DNA from: Aliiroseovarius sediminilitoris
GTDB taxonomy: Bacteria; Pseudomonadota; Alphaproteobacteria; Rhodobacterales; Rhodobacteraceae
Reading direction: 5' to 3'
Length of the DNA: 64,000 nt
Assembly (NCBI RefSeq): GCF_900109955.1
Contig: NZ_FOJB01000001.1
Coordinates: 62,001 to 126,000, forward strand
Shown: positions 52,383 to 61,223 of the stretch, piece after piece
How positions within the stretch are numbered: position 1 is the first letter of the stretch
How the letters are laid out: each line of letters opens with the position of its first letter
Made by a program: the position numbers and the translations under genes
The notes under the pieces: model-generated
The model's input: only the letters and a program-made list of their open reading frames with translations
The model's database searches: none
Told to the model about the DNA's origin: nothing

Positions 52383-53863
52383 TGTGCACCCTCCTCGCTT
52401 GCAACTGCCGGACCGAAACCACGTTCTGCCAATGCGGAAAAGCGGCTTTCCACATCTTCGATACGAGCAAGCAGGCTCTTGTCATGGATGTATTCGTTTG
52501 GACCGACCCGTGACATCGATTCCGTATCAAAAATATCAGAAATCTTGCATTCCTTCAGGTCATAGCCCCAATGCTCGTTAATCTGTCTGACAATGTTCCG
52601 CCCCTTAAGAATGTCATCAAGCGCAACAACACAGGAACGACCGGAAAACTGCTCAAGAAACTCAAGGGCAGTTTCCGCGTAGGTCAGATACATTTTGACT
52701 GCCAGGTCTTCTTGCGTCCAGAACCGCGCATTCAGATCAGTATCAATGCCCAACCTGAGCCAATTTGCGGCGCGGCGCTTTATCGAGTGCACACATTCGA
52801 TACAGGGACGGTGAATATAGAGAATGGTCGAACTGGGGAATACCGCTGTCCATTGGGACAAAAACAGGGTGCTGCGCGGGTCCTTAAATCCCCATGCACC
52901 GATTCCGGCGCGACGCGTCCCATAGTCACGCATCCAGCTGATATCTGCGGCTGTTACGATTGGTTCAAAGTGGTCCGACACCATCCAATCCCGTCCAGCA
53001 TTTGCAAGCAATCGATTATGGAAGGAGATCACCTCAACATCCTCGAAGTGTCCGCGGGGGTTAGAATAATTTGCCCCTAGGAGCCTGTCGCCCAAATACA
53101 AACCCGCGTTTAACAACAGATTCGAGGTCAACGAGGTTCCACTTCGGTGAAACCCCGCAATTATCATCGGTGATTGCTGTTCGGTGGACGTGGGGCTGTT
53201 CGGCCGAGGGGCAACGCGCGCCTTCATCACCGCTTCGGACGGCCAAAACACGCCATGCGTTTTGCGACCGTGAACCAGGAAATGCTTCCAGGTTTCGGGA
53301 TCTGATAAACCGGCTGTTTCCGGGTTTTTTGAACGATAATGCTCGGGATCAAATCCGGGAACAGCCGCGCGAACACCGTGATACCCTTCTCGAAGTATGT
53401 GATTAAGCGCATCCATCGCGTCTTTTGGGACCTCCCGATTGTCGTTGAGATAGGCCGATATGTTAAGCAATGGATGCGGTGATATCCCGGCTGTGGCACA
53501 GCTTTCGATGTAAAAGGCCAGCGGATCACGGTCCGACCGGCCCGACATATGGGTTTCACGAAACCATTTGGCGTCAAAAACCGCTGACGGATTGAACCCA
53601 AGTTTCCAACCAACTTGCTCGTAATGTTCTAGCGGGTTCTGGTCAGGCGCGCCATTCAGATAGGTGTCGGAATACCATTTGGAATCGAAAAGCGGCGTCG
53701 GGAAACGCCCCTCTCGCCAACCAAATTTCTGGTAATGACTATAAAGCGAGCCTTTGTAGCTCCGCATATCCGGATAGGTCGCGAGATAGTAGGCCTTGTC
53801 AAACAGGGCAGGTGAAGGCACCACCCGGTCAAGGCATCCCTGCAAAACGGACGCGATGTGCAC
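52379..53863 (-). CDS. Sulfotransferase-like protein with N-terminal YPDM repeats
   Basis: Protein of 494 residues. The N-terminal 180 residues contain about four imperfect repeats of a 35-45 residue unit (FDKAYYLATYPDM, then FDSKWYSDTYL, then FDAKWFRETHM, each followed by a HY..GW.EG.. part), as seen fused to bacterial glycosyltransferases. The C-terminal domain has the PAPS P-loop PMIIAGFHRSGTSLTSNLLL near residue 235 and a 3'-phosphate loop at FPSSTILYIHRPCIECVHSI K. It starts at GTG, five bases after AAGGAGA. It probably sulfates a capsule sugar. It is directly upstream of the coiled-coil gene and 43 bp after the GT2 gene. Confidence 0.8.
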   Translation of the reverse strand: MHIASVLQGCLDRVVPSPALFDKAYYLATYPDMRSYKGSLYSHYQKFGWREGRFPTPLFDSKWYSDTYLNGAPDQNPLEHYEQVGWKLGFNPSAVFDAKWFRETHMSGRSDRDPLAFYIESCATAGISPHPLLNISAYLNDNREVPKDAMDALNHILREGYHGVRAAVPGFDPEHYRSKNPETAGLSDPETWKHFLVHGRKTHGVFWPSEAVMKARVAPRPNSPTSTEQQSPMIIAGFHRSGTSLTSNLLLNAGLYLGDRLLGANYSNPRGHFEDVEVISFHNRLLANAGRDWMVSDHFEPIVTAADISWMRDYGTRRAGIGAWGFKDPRSTLFLSQWTAVFPSSTILYIHRPCIECVHSIKRRAANWLRLGIDTDLNARFWTQEDLAVKMYLTYAETALEFLEQFSGRSCVVALDDILKGRNIVRQINEHWGYDLKECKISDIFDTESMSRVGPNEYIHDKSLLARIEDVESRFSALAERGFGPAVASEEGAQ

Positions 53864-53906
53864 GATAGTCTCCTTTTATCGCAGGTGCCGTTCCCGGACG
53901 ACGGTT

Positions 53907-54848
53907 TCAAAGCCTGCGCAGCAACAGTGCCAACCACAGCGCCGCCGTGCTTGCGCGGGTTTGCCGATATAGCTTCATCTTCATCAGCACACGCCAGCTG
54001 CGCCGCCGCCGCATGTTCAGGATTCGGGTGAAATCTTGCAGCAACAACTGGTTTTCCGGAGAGAACCGATGAGCCGACGCACTCAGGGCATGTGCATTCA
54101 AGCGGTTCCATTCAGCAAAACGACCGCCGAGAAGCATCGCAATACGGGCCAATTTTGCCTTTGCGTTGTCATTCGCACCGATTTCATTGCCTTCATGCTG
54201 CCTATACAACAGCGTTGGTTCGTCATCGTGCACCAGAGCACCACCCACACCTGCGATAATCTGATAGGTCCACCAATCATGGATCACAACATCTGATGTC
54301 TGCGTTGCGGCTTCGTTCACCAGCCTTGTGCCTTCGGCATTCAGCAAAATGGTGTTTCCCGAAGCGACATTCTGCACCAGCGCGTTACGGAAGCTCAAGG
54401 GACGCGGTCGCGGCACAGACAGGCGGCGTCCTTGCAGCTGTTCATTCGTGATCCACGTCCTGCTGCAATACAGCGCCGGAACGGCGGCGTCCAGATTGGT
54501 CAGCGCTGCAACACTGCGCGCCAGTTTGTCGGGAAGCCAAACATCATCCTGATCACAAAATGACACCCATGCACCCGCCGGAGCATAAGCGGCAAACCGT
54601 TTCAACAAGGACATAAAATTTGCCGCCGCGCCGTTCTGAGGACCATCCAGCACTATGACATCATGACCTTCGGAAGCGAAGCTATCCAGTATCGAACGCG
54701 TTGCGTCAGATGACCCATCGTCACTGACAATCAGAGACCAGTTTTGATACTGCTGCTCGGCGATGCTGGCCAGTTGCTCATGCAGGTTCTCACCGCCATT
54801 ATAGGTCGCAAGCAAAATGGCAACGTGTGGTCCAGAGGTCATGTGCAT
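53907..54848 (-). CDS. Family 2 glycosyltransferase, rhamnosyltransferase-like
   Basis: GT-A fold enzyme of about 313 residues. VAILLATYNGGENLHEQLAS I is the nucleotide-sugar site, IVSDDGSSDAT the first acidic motif, and SFCDQDDVWLPDKL the metal-binding DxD. The pattern resembles dTDP-rhamnosyltransferases, which fits the rml genes upstream. The C-terminus is basic and hydrophobic (KMKLYRQTRASTAALWLALL LRR), perhaps a membrane contact. The start is uncertain between 54848, 54842 and an earlier ATG at 54902 that overlaps rmlA. Confidence 0.82.
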   Translation of the reverse strand: MHMTSGPHVAILLATYNGGENLHEQLASIAEQQYQNWSLIVSDDGSSDATRSILDSFASEGHDVIVLDGPQNGAAANFMSLLKRFAAYAPAGAWVSFCDQDDVWLPDKLARSVAALTNLDAAVPALYCSRTWITNEQLQGRRLSVPRPRPLSFRNALVQNVASGNTILLNAEGTRLVNEAATQTSDVVIHDWWTYQIIAGVGGALVHDDEPTLLYRQHEGNEIGANDNAKAKLARIAMLLGGRFAEWNRLNAHALSASAHRFSPENQLLLQDFTRILNMRRRRSWRVLMKMKLYRQTRASTAALWLALLLRRL

Positions 54849-54870
54849 CGCTTCATTAATTGGGGGCAGA

Positions 54871-55740
54871 TCAATCCGCCAATTGCGATAAGTATCGCCC
54901 ATAATCGTTCTTGGCGAATACCTGCGCACGTGACTTAAGTTCGTTTCGGCTGATCCAGCCGTTTGAATAGGCTATCTCTTCCAAACACCCCACCTGCTGA
55001 CCCTGGCGCTTTTCCAGTGTCCGGACGAAATTTCCGGCGTCAAGCAGACTGCCATGTGTCCCGGTATCCAGCCAAGCATATCCGCGACCCATCAGTTGGA
55101 CTGAAAGACTATCTTCGACCAGATACATCTCGAGCAGCGTTGTGATCTCCAGTTCGCCCCTCTCGGAAGGTGTGACCTTCTTTGCGCGTTCAGGCGCAGA
55201 CCCATCAAGAAAATACAGGCCCGTAACGGCATAGTTTGACGGTGGCGTATGTGGTTTCTCGATGATCGTGTTGACCTTGCCGGAATCGTCAAATCCGACA
55301 ACGCCATAGCGTTCCGGGTCCGCAACGCGGTAGCCAAACACCGTGCCCCCGGTTGTTTTCTCGCTGGCTTCGGTCAGCATATCCTGCAATCCGTGTCCAA
55401 AGAAGATGTTGTCACCCAAGACCAAGGCCGATGCGGCACCGTCAAGAAAACCCTCCGCAAGTATGTAGGCCTGCGCAAGCCCATCGGGCGAGGGCTGTTC
55501 AATATATGTGAAAGACATACCAAGCTCCGACCCGTCTCCCAACATGCGTTTGAACTGGGCTTGATCCTGGGGTGTCGTGATGATTGCAACCTCTTGGATA
55601 CCGGCCAGCATCAAAGCGCTGATCGGATAGTAGATCATTGGCTTGTCATAAACAGGCAGCAGTTGCTTCGACACTGCCATCGTAATTGGATACAGCCGTG
55701 TCCCAGACCCTCCTGCCAAGATAATGCCTTTACGTTTCAT
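54871..55740 (-). CDS. rmlA: Glucose-1-phosphate thymidylyltransferase RmlA
   Basis: First enzyme of dTDP-L-rhamnose synthesis, 289 residues. GIILAGGSGTRLYPIT is the nucleotide loop, KQLLPVYDKPMIYYPIS the substrate and PK loop, and VLGDNIFFGHGL the metal-binding Asp. The GVVGFDDSGKVNTIIEKP segment and YAWLDTGTHGSLL follow. The start at 55740 is family-like (MKRKGIILAGG); a GTG four codons earlier is possible. It follows rmlD by 31 bp. Confidence 0.95.
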   Translation of the reverse strand: MKRKGIILAGGSGTRLYPITMAVSKQLLPVYDKPMIYYPISALMLAGIQEVAIITTPQDQAQFKRMLGDGSELGMSFTYIEQPSPDGLAQAYILAEGFLDGAASALVLGDNIFFGHGLQDMLTEASEKTTGGTVFGYRVADPERYGVVGFDDSGKVNTIIEKPHTPPSNYAVTGLYFLDGSAPERAKKVTPSERGELEITTLLEMYLVEDSLSVQLMGRGYAWLDTGTHGSLLDAGNFVRTLEKRQGQQVGCLEEIAYSNGWISRNELKSRAQVFAKNDYGRYLSQLAD

Positions 55741-55771
55741 TTTCTGGCTCACTTCTATCTCGCCGCATTAC

Positions 55772-56620
55772 TTAGCTGGCAGCTTTCAAATCATCTAAAA
55801 CAGCTGACAACGATGTTTTCCAATCGGGTGCCCGAATACCAAACACTTTTTCCAAGTCAGAACAATCCATTCGGGAATTTAACGGTCGGACTGCCGGTGT
55901 CGGGTAATCCGCAGTGGGAATACCGCGTACGTTTACTGCACGACCGGACTGCGAGAAAATTTCAACCGCGAATTCCTTCCAGCTTACGCTCGGCACGCCC
56001 GCAAAATGAAAAACGCCACCGTCTTGGCCATTCACCATTGCAACCGCCATTTTCAACAGTGCGTTGGCAATATCTGCTGCTGATGTCGGGCCGCCGATCT
56101 GATCGTCTACGACACTCAAGTCATCGCGTGTTTCAGACAAACGCAACATGGTCTTCACGAAATTGGCGCCGTGCGCCGAAAACACCCAGCTGGTTCGAAG
56201 AATCGCAAAGCGTCCACCAGCCAAGATAACACCTTGTTCGCCAACCAACTTTGACCGGCCATAGGCATTTTGTGGTGAAACCGGGTCGCGCGGCCTCCAA
56301 GGTTTCTCTCCCTGACCGTTAAATACATAGTCGGTCGAAATATGCAGGAACGGGAGGTTGCGATCCCTCGCCGCCCGCGCCATTGCGGTGGGTGCGTGGC
56401 CGTTTATGATGGTCGCGATGTCTTCGTCGCGTTCGGCGTTATCAACTGCCGTATATGCAGCGGCGTTGATCACGACATCAGCATCACAATCGCGGATAAT
56501 CGCAGCACAGGCAGCTGGATCGGACAGATCAACCTCGTTGCGATCCAAGGCCTGAACAGCCGATTGCCGTTGCAATTCGGTGGCAACTTGGCCAGTTTTC
56601 CCGAACACGAGGATTTTCAT
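55772..56620 (-). CDS. rmlD: dTDP-4-dehydrorhamnose reductase RmlD
   Basis: Short-chain reductase of 282 residues completing dTDP-L-rhamnose. ILVFGKTGQVATELQ is the Rossmann loop, VVINAAAYTAVDNAE the cofactor region, and the Tyr-x3-Lys catalytic pair is in NAYGRSKLVGE. The STDYVFNG and RTSWVFSAHG motifs are typical. It lies 27 bp after rmlB. A GTG one codon earlier is an equally good start. Confidence 0.95.
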   Translation of the reverse strand: MKILVFGKTGQVATELQRQSAVQALDRNEVDLSDPAACAAIIRDCDADVVINAAAYTAVDNAERDEDIATIINGHAPTAMARAARDRNLPFLHISTDYVFNGQGEKPWRPRDPVSPQNAYGRSKLVGEQGVILAGGRFAILRTSWVFSAHGANFVKTMLRLSETRDDLSVVDDQIGGPTSAADIANALLKMAVAMVNGQDGGVFHFAGVPSVSWKEFAVEIFSQSGRAVNVRGIPTADYPTPAVRPLNSRMDCSDLEKVFGIRAPDWKTSLSAVLDDLKAAS

Positions 56621-56647
56621 CACGCGGCTTCCTTTTGAGGCGCAGGT

Positions 56648-57694
56648 TTAGCCGGTCCCCAAGCGTTTGCCTACCCCATCACGGTTCTGCAACGCGCGCC
56701 ACCAGTCTTCGTTGTCCAGATACCACTGAACAGTTTTGCGCAAACCTTCTTCGATGGTGACGGACGGCCGCCATCCTAGTTCGGTGCTAATTCTGGTTGG
56801 ATCAATCGCATAACGCGCGTCATGGCCGGGTCGATCAGCCACGAAGGTGATCAGATCTTGATAAGAACCGCTTTCGCGGCTGCGATACTCGTCCAAGATA
56901 CGACAGATGGTTTTGACCAACTCCAGATTTGTGCGCTCGTTTTCGCCCCCAATGTTATAAGTGCGACCGACTTCACCTTGTTTGATGACTGTCAGCAAGG
57001 CATCGGCATGATCTTCTACGTACAGCCAATCACGTATGTTGGATCCATCCCCGTAGATTGGCAATTCCTTGCCCGCCAGCGCATTAAGGATCACCACCGG
57101 AATCAGTTTTTCCGGGAAATGATAGGGCCCGTAGTTATTGGAGCAGTTCGTCAGAACAACAGGCAAGCCATACGTTTCATGCCATGCCCGGACCAGATGA
57201 TCAGACGCAGCCTTTGACGCGGAATAGGGACTGCGAGGGTCATAGGCTGTATCCTCGGTGAAAAGGATGCTCTTGTCATCGGGAAGCGACCCATACACCT
57301 CGTCAGTTGAAATGTGATGGAACCTGAAACTTTCCGGTTTGCCTTTGTCGACCCAATAGGCACGCGCGGCTTCCAGCATGTTAAAGGTGCCCGATATATT
57401 TGTTTCGATAAAATCTGACGGACCATCAATAGAACGGTCAACATGGCTTTCCGCTGCAAGATGCATCACGGCATCAGGCTGATGTTCTGAAAAAACACGA
57501 TCAAGTTCGGTACGGTCACATATGTCGACTTGTTCGAAACTGTAATTCGGACTGTTGGACACGCTGGCGACGTTCTCAATACACGCGGCATAGGTCAGAG
57601 CATCAACGTTGACCACTTTGAGGTTGTCGCGGATCGCTTGGCGGACCACTGCTGACCCAATGAATCCTGCACCGCCGGTAATGAGAAGTTTCAT
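56648..57694 (-). CDS. rmlB: dTDP-glucose 4,6-dehydratase RmlB
   Basis: Enzyme of 348 residues making dTDP-4-keto-6-deoxyglucose. [17 protein letters not shown] is the NAD loop, [15 protein letters not shown] the family signature, STDEVYGSL holds the Asp-Glu catalytic pair, and [12 protein letters not shown] is the Tyr-x3-Lys. AAGGG lies before the ATG. The stop of a 59-codon ORF is one base upstream. No rmlC (epimerase) gene is present among rmlB, rmlD and rmlA. Confidence 0.95.
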   Translation of the reverse strand: MKLLITGGAGFIGSAVVRQAIRDNLKVVNVDALTYAACIENVASVSNSPNYSFEQVDICDRTELDRVFSEHQPDAVMHLAAESHVDRSIDGPSDFIETNISGTFNMLEAARAYWVDKGKPESFRFHHISTDEVYGSLPDDKSILFTEDTAYDPRSPYSASKAASDHLVRAWHETYGLPVVLTNCSNNYGPYHFPEKLIPVVILNALAGKELPIYGDGSNIRDWLYVEDHADALLTVIKQGEVGRTYNIGGENERTNLELVKTICRILDEYRSRESGSYQDLITFVADRPGHDARYAIDPTRISTELGWRPSVTIEEGLRKTVQWYLDNEDWWRALQNRDGVGKRLGTG

Positions 57695-57695
57695 G

Positions 57696-57875
57696 TCAGA
57701 GCCCTTGATCAATCAGAGTGTCCTGTCTCGCCCTTGCGAAACCAAAATACGTGCGCACCACGACAAGGACACCCAAGAGCCCAAGTTCGAATGGTCGTCT
57801 GTCTTCTAATTCCAACCGGCCCGCATTTACAATGCTGAACCACCAATCTGCCGGATAAAACAAGATCGCATCCAT
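57696..57875 (-). CDS. Uncertain 59-residue hydrophobic ORF upstream of rmlB
   Basis: ATG at 57875 ([13 protein letters not shown]) to a TGA one base before the rmlB ATG (TGAcATG). It contains one hydrophobic stretch, [19 protein letters not shown], that could span the membrane. The Shine-Dalgarno is weak. The frame stays open further upstream without family likeness. It may be a small membrane protein or the tail of a decayed gene. The rest of the 57.7-58.05 kb gap shows no other gene. Confidence 0.3.
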   Translation of the reverse strand: MDAILFYPADWWFSIVNAGRLELEDRRPFELGLLGVLVVVRTYFGFARARQDTLIDQGL

Positions 57876-58055
57876 CTGGTTTTTCAGAGGTTCAACGGGA
57901 AACGCATAATCACGGACAGAGCAAGCCGTGGGGCACGCCTTCGGACAGGTGCTTGCAAAACAGCGACCTTGTGGTAATTCGGGCGTTGATCTGCTGGGGA
58001 CGCAACTGCCCTCGCTATGGTGGGCTTGGGACCACATTGCCAAAAGGGTGTCACT

Positions 58056-59162
58056 ATGGACGTGCTTTCCATTGCCAAGAACTTGCTGCGGCGTATCGTT
58101 CTGCGGCTGGAGCGTTGGGTTTTCTGGACACGTTACATCGCGTTCGATCAGATCAAAGATCGCATCGCCCTGCGAAATTACGTTGATGACATCAAAACCT
58201 TCGAGACTTTGTCCGAGAAAACCGAAGGCACCTTTGCCATCTTCGTTTACTACGAACCTGGCGAGGCGGTGTCCGACAGTGTGCAACGGATAATCCGCAC
58301 GCTCGACAAAGCTGGTGTCAATACCATTCTTGTAAACAATCACCCATTGTCGGAAACCCAAAGGGCTTTCTTTCGAACCCATTGTCATACACTCATTCAG
58401 CGCGGGAATCAGGGTTTTGACTTCGGCTGCTACAAGGACGCAGTCAAATTCATTGACGAGAAAGGTCTGACGCCTGATCGCCTGATGATCCTGAATGACA
58501 GCGTGTTCTTCGCAGCGCGTGGGTTGGACGATTTCGTCGAGGCACTGAACGGCCATCAGGATGTCATCGCAGCATATGAAAACTGGGGGGAAGACTACCA
58601 TCTACAGTCTTTCGCACTCAGCGTAAGTCGGGATGTTATCACGTCGGAGGCGTTCCAGAACTTCTGGAAAGCCTATATCCCTTCAAACAACCGCGTCCTC
58701 GCGATTGACCAGGGCGAAAAGGGGCTGACCTATGCCATTCTTGAAGCGTCAAAATCGACGAAGGTCATCTATTCAGTCGATCAGCTATATTCTGAGATGC
58801 TGAAAACGGACAATGTTGACGAACCGATGCTGAACACCGTTGTCTGTCAGCCGTGGCGAGGTTCGCTTAAGACAAACCCGATAAATTCAAAGGACCGAAT
58901 TATCGAGCTTTGCGGCTTTATTGCCAAGACATCGACAATCCACAGTGGCGCCTTTTTCTTCCCCAATTATATGGCATCACCTTTGTACAAGAAAGATCTT
59001 GTCTACCGTGGCAGATATCAACTGTGGGAAGTCGCCGCGTGGCTGGAGACGATTATGTCGGCCGAGGAGCGAGCGCAGTTTCTAAACCTACTGCGCCTAA
59101 AAGGCGACGCTTCGCAGCTTTCCAAAATGGATCGTTTCAAATTCCGGCACGGGTTGAAGTGA
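58056..59162 (+). CDS. RgpF-like rhamnan synthesis glycosyltransferase
   Basis: Protein of 368 residues matching the rhamnan synthesis F domain: FAIFVYYEPGEAVSDSVQRI IRTL, TILVNNHPLS, LIQRGNQGFDFGCYKDAVKF and DRLMILNDSVFF. RgpF enzymes extend L-rhamnose polymers using dTDP-rhamnose, which the rml genes next door make. AAGGG precedes the ATG at 58056. It is divergent from rmlB and convergent with the second sulfotransferase-like gene. Its GC content is below the window average. Confidence 0.85.
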   Translation: MDVLSIAKNLLRRIVLRLERWVFWTRYIAFDQIKDRIALRNYVDDIKTFETLSEKTEGTFAIFVYYEPGEAVSDSVQRIIRTLDKAGVNTILVNNHPLSETQRAFFRTHCHTLIQRGNQGFDFGCYKDAVKFIDEKGLTPDRLMILNDSVFFAARGLDDFVEALNGHQDVIAAYENWGEDYHLQSFALSVSRDVITSEAFQNFWKAYIPSNNRVLAIDQGEKGLTYAILEASKSTKVIYSVDQLYSEMLKTDNVDEPMLNTVVCQPWRGSLKTNPINSKDRIIELCGFIAKTSTIHSGAFFFPNYMASPLYKKDLVYRGRYQLWEVAAWLETIMSAEERAQFLNLLRLKGDASQLSKMDRFKFRHGLK

Positions 59163-59287
59163 TAGATTTGCAAGCGGGCCTTGGGGTCTCTTACGGTTAA
59201 GTCTCGAACTTCTCGCCACGGTTCCGAAGCGGCTCTGTTGGCTGCACATCAGTGCGCCGCCACGCAATTTTCTCCCCTGACCCTTGA

Positions 59288-60391
59288 TCAACGGAAACCT
59301 AACTTGCGCCCCAAAAGCCGCAAGCGGCTTGATTGTCGGTACTTGTGCTTTATTGAATCAACATTTGGTCTGTTTGTCGTGTTTAGGAACGCCATGAAAT
59401 ACCTGGCAATTAAAAACCTGGTATCTGCGGGGGGAGACTTCAGACGGTGTGCATCAATCAGGTAGTTCCTTATCTTGTCCAATGCTTCTTCGACCGGTTG
59501 GCTCATGTATTTTCGCAACTCTTTCGGATCAAATTCTTTGTCTTGTTCTTGATCCGTGCGAAAATCAATCGACGAAACCGAATACAGCCAATCAATGTCC
59601 TGTTGATCCACAAGTGGCGCAATCAGTGCGGGTGGCAGCACAAATTTGCCGGGCAATAACAATCTGACATGCTCAATAAACTTTTTTCGTGCAGCAAGAA
59701 TTGTATCGGCTTCGGCACCAACGGAAATAAGCTGATTTGTCAGGTACACAACGCGCAGCGCATCGGTCGAAAGCGATACGTTTGTGCGCCTCGAATTTCC
59801 CGGTGTATCAACACCGATGACTTCGGAAAAATCCTGAACGATATCTCCGTTCTTCAACACCTCCGGACTAAATTCGCGTATATTGACATTCTCACGACCG
59901 AAGTGCCGAATGAACTTCTCGATCCTGGGCCGATAATTGGGCGAAACCGGCTTGGCCATATTTTGACCTGATTTAACGAACTCCTGCATGTCGCTGGTCA
60001 TGAACGACACAGGGTTTCGCACGTAAACTATCACTTCTATGTCAGATGACACTTTCTTCAGCTCATTATGGAACTCTATCAAACCCTCTTCCGGCAACTG
60101 GGATATGTCTTCGCCCGAGATGATAATGTTCTCTCGATCGACCCGATCCAGAAATGAAGCAATGTTTTTCTTGCTCTCAATTCGAAGTCTTTCTTTCGCC
60201 TCGCTGCCCGCACCCCGCCAGATATGGTACCGCTGATGCCTGCCAGAGTATGCCGTGTAAACAGGTATGGAGTGGTTTGCGAAGCCAAGATCGGCATAGA
60301 TCGTCTGACCATCGTCATATCCTTGAAACGCCTCCTGGATCGATGTCGATCCAGTTTTGTGTGTTCCGATATGCAAGAAGATCTTGGGCAT
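59288..60391 (-). CDS. Sulfotransferase-like P-loop protein
   Basis: Protein of 367 residues. The N-terminal MPKIFLHIGTHKTGSTSIQE carries a PAPS-binding P-loop (HKTGSTS), and SSDIEVIVYVRNPVSFMTSD M is the 3'-phosphate binding region. The rest is AT-rich and variable, as common in surface-polysaccharide sulfotransferases. The acceptor is unknown. It is the second such protein in the cluster and is separated from kpsT by 172 bp in which no gene is seen. Confidence 0.75.
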   Translation of the reverse strand: MPKIFLHIGTHKTGSTSIQEAFQGYDDGQTIYADLGFANHSIPVYTAYSGRHQRYHIWRGAGSEAKERLRIESKKNIASFLDRVDRENIIISGEDISQLPEEGLIEFHNELKKVSSDIEVIVYVRNPVSFMTSDMQEFVKSGQNMAKPVSPNYRPRIEKFIRHFGRENVNIREFSPEVLKNGDIVQDFSEVIGVDTPGNSRRTNVSLSTDALRVVYLTNQLISVGAEADTILAARKKFIEHVRLLLPGKFVLPPALIAPLVDQQDIDWLYSVSSIDFRTDQEQDKEFDPKELRKYMSQPVEEALDKIRNYLIDAHRLKSPPADTRFLIARYFMAFLNTTNRPNVDSIKHKYRQSSRLRLLGRKLGFR

Positions 60392-60563
60392 TTTGTCTCT
60401 CTGATTATTTGCCGCTAGTTGCCAATCAGGCAAGCTGCTCGCAAGCGATGTGCATACCTATTATCGCCATTCCGCCAAGACTTAAATCGGGAATGCGTCT
60501 CTAAGACTGCACCTAAGATTTCCGTGTAGGAACAGTTTCGACAGATTCCATCTGACTGAGGGT

Positions 60564-61223
60564 TCATTGCGCGTTCATTGTGCTCTCGTGAAACTCGATA
60601 GCATCTTTGACATCGTCGAACCAACTTGCCCGGCCACCGACAAGCACAACACCGGCATCGCATATTTCTTCCATCAAGTTCATGGAGTGTGAAACGACGA
60701 TTGCAGCACTCTCTCCAACCCGCTGCTGTAGCAGTGTGGTGCTACGCTTGCGGAATGCGGCGTCGCCCACGGAAGTAACCTCGTCAACCAAATATGTGTC
60801 GAACTTAATGCCCATCGAGACGCCAAACGCCAGACGTGAGCGCATTCCGGATGAATACGTCCTGAAAGGCGCATGAAAATGCACACCCAGTTTTGCGAAA
60901 TCCTGCACATAGGCAACCAACTCGTCTGTGTCCACGCCATAAACGCGCGCCACGAACCGGGTGTTCTGAGCACCGGTAAGATCTGCATGGAAACTGCCAG
61001 CAAAACCAACCGGCCACGAGATTGTACCGTCTGACCTGATGGACCCGCTGTCCGGATCCTCGACACCCGCGATCATTCTAAGCAGCGTTGACTTGCCAGC
61101 ACCGTTGCGTCCAAACAGCCCAACGGACTTTCCAGTCGGGAATGTCAGATTAAGGTCCTTCGCAACCGTCTTGCCCACCCCTTTGACATAGTAGGTTTTC
61201 CACAAATTGCGGACCTCGATCAT
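60564..61223 (-). CDS. kpsT: Capsular polysaccharide ABC transporter ATPase KpsT
   Basis: ATPase of 219 residues. Walker A GLFGRNGAGKSTLL is near residue 37, the signature is YSSGMRSRLAFG near residue 123, and Walker B is YLVDEVTSVGD. The short length and the lack of a C-terminal carbohydrate-binding domain fit the KpsT/CtrD group that exports lipid-linked group 2 capsules. Its ATG shares one base with the kpsE stop (TGATG). Confidence 0.93.
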   Translation of the reverse strand: MIEVRNLWKTYYVKGVGKTVAKDLNLTFPTGKSVGLFGRNGAGKSTLLRMIAGVEDPDSGSIRSDGTISWPVGFAGSFHADLTGAQNTRFVARVYGVDTDELVAYVQDFAKLGVHFHAPFRTYSSGMRSRLAFGVSMGIKFDTYLVDEVTSVGDAAFRKRSTTLLQQRVGESAAIVVSHSMNLMEEICDAGVVLVGGRASWFDDVKDAIEFHESTMNAQ

